64,000 bases of DNA, taken from contig NZ_MQUQ01000004.1 in NCBI RefSeq assembly GCF_001953865.1, positions 186,001 to 250,000 on the forward strand, given 5' to 3'. The notes below the pieces were generated by a model. That model saw only the letters and a program-made list of their open reading frames with translations, did no database searches and was not told the DNA's origin. The DNA is from Amycolatopsis coloradensis (GTDB taxonomy: Bacteria; Actinomycetota; Actinomycetes; Mycobacteriales; Pseudonocardiaceae). Positions 60,321 through 64,000 of this stretch are shown here, piece by piece (positions within the stretch are counted from its first letter, which is position 1; every line of letters starts with the position of its first letter). The position numbers and the translations under genes are program-made.

Positions 60321-60344
60321 CCGCAATTAGTCCTCTAGTTGCGG
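60321..60344 (-). terminator. Hairpin after glmS
   Basis: CCGCAATTAG-TCCT-CTAGTTGCGG, a 10-bp stem with one mismatch and loop TCCT, 60 bases beyond the glmS stop. The 17-mer TTAGTCCTCTAGTTGCG within it recurs exactly at 62638-62654 at the end of the M20 peptidase gene. Confidence 0.55.
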
Positions 60345-60404
60345 TATAGAGCGGGTCCCGGTGAGCGGGACGAGTGGAGCTGAAGGAGACCTTCCCCTTC
60401 GGAA

Positions 60405-62225
60405 TCACTCCACGGTGACGGACTTCGCGAGGTTCCTCGGCTTGTCGATGTCGTGACCGAGGAGCAGCGCGGCGTGGTAGGCCAGCAGTTGCAGCGGGAT
60501 CGTGAGCAGGATCGGGTCGAGTTCCGGCTCCGAACGCGGGACCACGAACCGCGGCACGTCGAGGTCGCCGAAGTCCACGTCGTCGTGGGTGATCGCCAGG
60601 ACCTGCCCCTTGCGCGCCCTGATCTGCTGCATCGCGGCGAGGTTGCGGTCGGCGAGATCGTCGGACGGCACGATCGCGACCGTCGGCAGCGCTTCGTCGA
60701 TCAGCGCGAGCGGGCCGTGCTTGAGTTCCGAGGTCTGGTAGGCCTCCGCGTGGCGGTACGAGATCTCCTTGAACTTCTGCGCGCCCTCCCGCGCCACCGG
60801 GAAGCCCCTGACCCGGCCGATGAAGAACAGGCTCCGCGCGTCCGCGCAGATCTTGGCGTGCTCGGCGATCTCCGCCTCCGCCGCCACGATCTCCGCGACC
60901 TGCTTCGGCAGGGCCCGGATCGCCGCGACGATCCGCTGTCCGTCCGCATTGGACAGATCGCGGACGCGGCCGAGGGCCAGCGCGATCATCGCGAATCCGA
61001 CGGCCATGTTGGTGAGCGCCTTCGTGGAGGCGACGGCGATCTCGGGCCCGGCGTGCAGGTACAGGCCGCCCTCGCAGGCCCGCGCGATCGATGAGCCGAC
61101 GACGTTGACGAGGCCGACCACCCGGCCGCCCTTGCGCTTGACCTCTTCGACGGCGAAGGCGGTGTCCGCGGTCTCGCCGGACTGGCTGACCGCGATGTAA
61201 AGGGTGTCCGCTTCGATGATCGGGTTGCGGTAACGGAATTCGGACGCGGCCTCCGCGTCGGCCGGGACCCGCGCCAGGTCCTCGATCATGGTCGCGCCGA
61301 TCTGGCCCGCGTAGTACGCCGAGCCGCAGCCGAGGATCTTCACCCTGGCGAATCCGCGCAGGTCACGGGGTGTCAGGTTCAGACCGTCCAAACGGGACAC
61401 TCCGAACCGGTCGTCGAGGCGGCCCCGGATCATCCGCTCCAGGCATTCCGGCTGCTCCTGGATCTCCTTGTACATGTAGTGCTGATGACCGCCGAGATCA
61501 AGGTCGTCGGCCTTGATGTCGATCGCGGTCGCGGCCTTGCCGGTGTCGCTCTCGTCGACGGTGAAGGTGCGGTACCCGGTGGCCGAGACGCTGGCGAACT
61601 CACCGTCATCGAGGTGCACCACCTGCGAGGTGTGCCGGACCAGCGCGGACAGGTCGCTGGCCACGAACATCTCCCGGTCGCCGACGCCGATGATCAGCGG
61701 GGAACCGTTGCGCGCGACGACGACGCGGTCGGGGTGCGCGGTGTCGGTCACCGCGATCGCGTAGGTACCGGTGACGCGGGAAACGGCCTCTACGACAGCG
61801 TCTTCGAGGGTTTTCGCGCCCGACCGCGCGATGAGGTGGGCGAGCACCTCCGTGTCGGTCTCGGAGGTCAGCGTCACCCCGGCCTGGCCCAGTTGCTCGC
61901 GCAGGCTGTCGGCGTTGTCGATGATCCCGTTGTGCACCACGGAGATCCGGCCGTCCTCGGAGACGTGCGGATGGGCGTTCGCCTCGGTCGCCGGGCCGTG
62001 CGTCGCCCACCGCGTGTGCCCGATGCCGACCTTGCCCGCGAGCCGCTTGGGCAGGGCCGCCGTCAGGTTCCGCACGCGCCCCACGATCCGGTGCACCTGG
62101 GCGCCTTTGCCGCCGAGGACGGAGATCCCGGCCGAGTCGTAGCCTCGGTACTCCAGCCGCGTCAGCCCCTCGATCAGGATGGGGGCGGCGTTCTGGCCGC
62201 CGATGTAGCCGACGATTCCGCACAT
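60405..62225 (-). CDS. glmS: Glutamine--fructose-6-phosphate aminotransferase (isomerizing)
   Basis: A 606-residue enzyme that makes glucosamine-6-phosphate from fructose-6-phosphate and glutamine, the entry to peptidoglycan precursors. N-terminal glutaminase (about 1-235) with the catalytic Cys2 in MCGIVGYIGG and GIGHTRWATHGPATEANAHP; two SIS domains (SQSGETADTAFAVEEVK; TSELKHGPLALID) and the C-terminal DKPRNLAKSVTVE, the highly conserved end. Full length. Genes of phosphoglucosamine mutase are not in the window. Confidence 0.97.
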   Translation of the reverse strand: MCGIVGYIGGQNAAPILIEGLTRLEYRGYDSAGISVLGGKGAQVHRIVGRVRNLTAALPKRLAGKVGIGHTRWATHGPATEANAHPHVSEDGRISVVHNGIIDNADSLREQLGQAGVTLTSETDTEVLAHLIARSGAKTLEDAVVEAVSRVTGTYAIAVTDTAHPDRVVVARNGSPLIIGVGDREMFVASDLSALVRHTSQVVHLDDGEFASVSATGYRTFTVDESDTGKAATAIDIKADDLDLGGHQHYMYKEIQEQPECLERMIRGRLDDRFGVSRLDGLNLTPRDLRGFARVKILGCGSAYYAGQIGATMIEDLARVPADAEAASEFRYRNPIIEADTLYIAVSQSGETADTAFAVEEVKRKGGRVVGLVNVVGSSIARACEGGLYLHAGPEIAVASTKALTNMAVGFAMIALALGRVRDLSNADGQRIVAAIRALPKQVAEIVAAEAEIAEHAKICADARSLFFIGRVRGFPVAREGAQKFKEISYRHAEAYQTSELKHGPLALIDEALPTVAIVPSDDLADRNLAAMQQIRARKGQVLAITHDDVDFGDLDVPRFVVPRSEPELDPILLTIPLQLLAYHAALLLGHDIDKPRNLAKSVTVE

Positions 62226-62283
62226 GACGAGTCAACCTCACAAAGAAACGGACGGATTCCACGCGAAGACCGGCGTGGTCTCC

Positions 62284-62544
62284 TCAGTCGTAGACGATGC
62301 GGCGCAGTTGCCGCTCGGACAGATCGGGAGGCGCGACGAGCCGGCGGCTCAGTTCCCCGGCGATGAGCGGGAAGATCTCGGGGTTCTTCCTGCCTTCGGC
62401 CTGCAACTGGGCGTGCCGCGACCGGACGTAGTGCTCGACCGGTTGCCGGTAGAACGCCAGGACGTCCTCGACGACGCGAGCCGCGATGGCCGTCGACAGA
62501 CCCGTCGACAAGGCCACCTGCTCGACGATGTCCGCGTCCTCCAC
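62284..62544 (-). CDS. Small hypothetical protein upstream of glmS
   Basis: An 86-residue protein from the GTG at 62544, reading VEDADIVEQVALSTGLSTAI and EHYVRSRHAQLQAEGRKNPE, ending DLSERQLRRIVYD. The ATG at 62613 is rejected because those first codons would be one arm of a perfect palindrome. The helical, basic sequence resembles small ribosome- or DNA-associated proteins but no family is assigned. It precedes glmS by 58 bp in the same direction. Confidence 0.65.
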   Translation of the reverse strand: MEDADIVEQVALSTGLSTAIAARVVEDVLAFYRQPVEHYVRSRHAQLQAEGRKNPEIFPLIAGELSRRLVAPPDLSERQLRRIVYD

Positions 62545-62574
62545 GCCCCCATCATGCACAGCGAGGGCTCGAAA

Positions 62575-62610
62575 CGCCAGTTCTTGCCCGATTTCGGGCA
62601 AGAACTGGCG
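62575..62610. terminator. Perfect 17-bp hairpin
   Basis: CGCCAGTTCTTGCCCGA-TT-TCGGGCAAGAACTGGCG, perfect. It lies 28 bases after the peptidase stop on the reverse strand and 31 bases before the start of the small gene, so it should end transcription of the former; it could also act on the latter. Confidence 0.75.
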
Positions 62611-62637
62611 CATTCACACCCCCTAGTCCGCTCGCGT

Positions 62638-63726
62638 TTAGTCCTCTAGTTGCGAAGTGGCCAGCGCCGCCACGAGGCCGGTGACCAGATCCGACCGCTC
62701 CGCCATCGACTCGACCAGCAGGTACTCGTGGTCCGCGTGAGCGCCGCCGCCGACAGCGCCCAGCCCGTCGAGGGTCGGGACGCCGATCGCGGCCGTGAGG
62801 TTACCGTCGCTCCCGCCGCCGACGGCCACCCCGGCGACTCCGGGCAGCAGCCGTTCCGCCATTGCGAAAAGGCTAGCGGCGGCCGACTCGGGCATCGGAG
62901 GCCGGTGGATCCCGCCCCGCACGGTGATCTCAGCGCCGTCGAGACGCGGGGTCAGCGCGGCGAAGCCCGCCTCGACGCGGGCCTTTTCGGCGATGGTCTC
63001 GACCCGGACGTCGACCACGACGGTCGCGGAGGCGGGGACGACGTTGCTCGCCGTTCCCGCCGAAGCGACGGTCGGGGTGACGCTCGTCCCGGCCTCGGGC
63101 CTGCCGAGTGCCGCGATCTCCAGCACCTGGTGCGCCGCTTCGGTCAACGCGTTCACGCCGGCTTCGGGTTCGAGGCCCGCGTGCGACGCCCGGCCGGTGA
63201 CGACGACCTTGAACGTGCCGCATCCCTTGCGGCCGATCTTGAGCCCGCCGCCGTCGGCCGCGCCTTCGAACACGAGCACCGTGCCGCACGCGCGGGCGCG
63301 TTCCTCGATGAGCGCCCGGGACGCGTGCGAGCCGGTTTCCTCGTCCGCGGTCACCAGGATCTCGACGCCGGTCAGGTCATCGAGTGCCGCCAGGCCGTGG
63401 ATCGCCTGCACCAGTCCGCCGAGCATGTCGAACACCCCGGGTCCGGTCACCCGGCCGTCCGCCACCGTGAACGGACGGCGGGCCAGCGTGCCGATCGGGA
63501 ACACGGTGTCGTGGTGCCCCAGGATCAGCACGCGGGGTTCACCACCGCCGGTCCACCGGACGTGGGGCCCCGCCGCGCTTTCGACGAAGGTCGCCGTTCC
63601 GCCGAGGCGGGTCTCCACGAGGGCGGCGACCGCCTCGGCCGATGCCGTCAACGCCTCGAGGTCACCGGAAGGCGACTCGATTTCGACTAGTGTCCTGAGG
63701 TCTTCGATCATCGCGTCGACAGTCAT
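62638..63726 (-). CDS. M20-family metallopeptidase (carboxypeptidase G2-like)
   Basis: A 362-residue zinc peptidase: LVEIESPSGDLEALTASAEA, VLILGHHDTVFPIGTL (zinc His and Asp), GVFDMLGGLVQAIHGL, VTADEETGSHASRALIEER (catalytic Glu pair), CGTFKVVVTGRASHAGLEPE and AVGGGAHADHEYLLVESM (C-terminal zinc His). Resembles glutamate carboxypeptidases (CPG2). The start could be 63726 or 63744; 63726 is preferred. Its last codons and stop lie inside a 17-mer found also near 60327. Divergent from the P450. Confidence 0.92.
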   Translation of the reverse strand: MTVDAMIEDLRTLVEIESPSGDLEALTASAEAVAALVETRLGGTATFVESAAGPHVRWTGGGEPRVLILGHHDTVFPIGTLARRPFTVADGRVTGPGVFDMLGGLVQAIHGLAALDDLTGVEILVTADEETGSHASRALIEERARACGTVLVFEGAADGGGLKIGRKGCGTFKVVVTGRASHAGLEPEAGVNALTEAAHQVLEIAALGRPEAGTSVTPTVASAGTASNVVPASATVVVDVRVETIAEKARVEAGFAALTPRLDGAEITVRGGIHRPPMPESAAASLFAMAERLLPGVAGVAVGGGSDGNLTAAIGVPTLDGLGAVGGGAHADHEYLLVESMAERSDLVTGLVAALATSQLED

Positions 63727-63755
63727 GCGAACACTTTCGCGCATAAGATCGGGAG

Positions 63756-64000
63756 ATGCTCGAAAACCTCCTCACACCGGAGACCAGGACCGATCCGTAC
63801 CCGTTCTACCGCCAGGTCTTCGAACGCGGCCCGGTGGTGAAGGCCGCCGACAGGTTCTTCGTGGTGAGCGGGTTCGAGGAGGCGTCCGCGCTGCTGCGGA
63901 ACCCCGCGTTCGGGCACTCGGAGCCGGAGGTGCTGCCGGATCCGCACGAGAACGAGCCGGTGGACGACCAGGGCCGGGTGATCCGGTCGTTCCTCGCGCT
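63756..64000 (+). CDS. Cytochrome P450 (N-terminus only)
   Basis: The first 81 codons of a soluble cytochrome P450 run off the right edge: DPYPFYRQVFERGPVVKA, FFVVSGFEEASALLRNPAFG and IRSFLA match the first helices and the early substrate-recognition segment of actinobacterial P450s. The heme-binding Cys region lies outside the window. ATG at 63756, GGGAG just before. Divergent from the M20 peptidase with about 30 bp between them. Confidence 0.85.
   Translation, partial: MLENLLTPETRTDPYPFYRQVFERGPVVKAADRFFVVSGFEEASALLRNPAFGHSEPEVLPDPHENEPVDDQGRVIRSFLA

Noticed and set aside
59987..60338. Cys/Asp-rich or Ser/His-rich repeat proteins encoded by the 21-bp array
   Set aside because: All frames are open because the period is divisible by three; there is no ribosome site and no GC3 pattern independent of the repeat.
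62545..62613. ATG at 62613 as start of the small gene before glmS
   Set aside because: The first 12 codons would be one arm and the loop of a perfect palindrome; the GTG at 62544 fits better.

Overview
The window is about 70% GC, with strongly GC-biased third codon positions, many GTG/TTG starts, ATGA/GTGA stop-start overlaps and WhiB-free actinobacterial gene families (SARP/AfsR regulators, DUF6292, SitI3, GAF-ANTAR, LLM F420 enzymes, a type VII secretion style toxin module). This points to a chromosome of a filamentous actinomycete, most likely of the Pseudonocardiaceae (Amycolatopsis-like). No rRNA, tRNA, insertion sequence or CRISPR array was seen. Two genes are cut by the window edges: a LysR regulator on the left and a cytochrome P450 on the right.

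Layout. 1-5.0 kb: LysR/metallo-beta-lactamase divergent pair, a 58-codon Cys-rich peptide gene that may be a RiPP precursor, and a three-gene membrane operon with a solute-binding/VWA lipoprotein. 5.1-15.9 kb: glutamyl-tRNA synthetase, an Lnt-like amidohydrolase, a SulP transporter, a Tat-exported ferritin-like protein, small proteins, and a TetR-controlled pair (exported SRPBCC protein plus membrane protein). 15.9-25.1 kb: the most striking locus. Two head-to-head cobalamin riboswitches drive, to the left, a six-gene overlapping operon (toroid-repeat surface protein, two small beta-domain-like surface proteins, EcfT, a fused double EcfA ATPase, an S component) and, to the right, a second secreted toroid-repeat protein. 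It looks like a surface-capture plus ECF import system for cobalamin or another corrinoid, with the two halves of an intrinsic-factor/transcobalamin fold supplied by separate proteins.

25.1-35.8 kb: a frameshifted LLM gene, another broken gene, an OGG-fold protein, DUF6292, GAF-ANTAR, fumarylacetoacetase with an unknown partner, and a MarR/PucR-flanked catabolic operon (DUF1989, old yellow enzyme, polysaccharide deacetylase-type hydrolase). 35.9-41.4 kb: a kinase-like membrane protein lacking the DFG aspartate, two ClpP subunits of which the second lacks the catalytic serine, a type VII-type toxin module (YbaB, EspC-like, CdiA_C toxin, SitI3 immunity), and a ClgR/PopR-like regulator. 41.4-48.5 kb: remnants of a GlxA-type regulator and a cupin gene, a dienelactone hydrolase, pentapeptide-repeat, GNAT, CsbD, MFS, HTH and EF-hand genes, and a LuxR regulator.

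48.7-64 kb: two tandem AfsR-like regulators (one short, one full length with a LuxR tail), a sugar ABC system split into two converging halves (binding protein plus GH1 beta-glucosidase; two permeases under a DeoR regulator) that meet at a cluster of near-perfect palindromes, a 21-bp tandem repeat array, glmS, a small protein, an M20 peptidase and the start of a P450. Intergenic DNA carries several 21-bp-period tandem repeats and many long perfect hairpins, mostly between convergent genes, where they probably end transcription.
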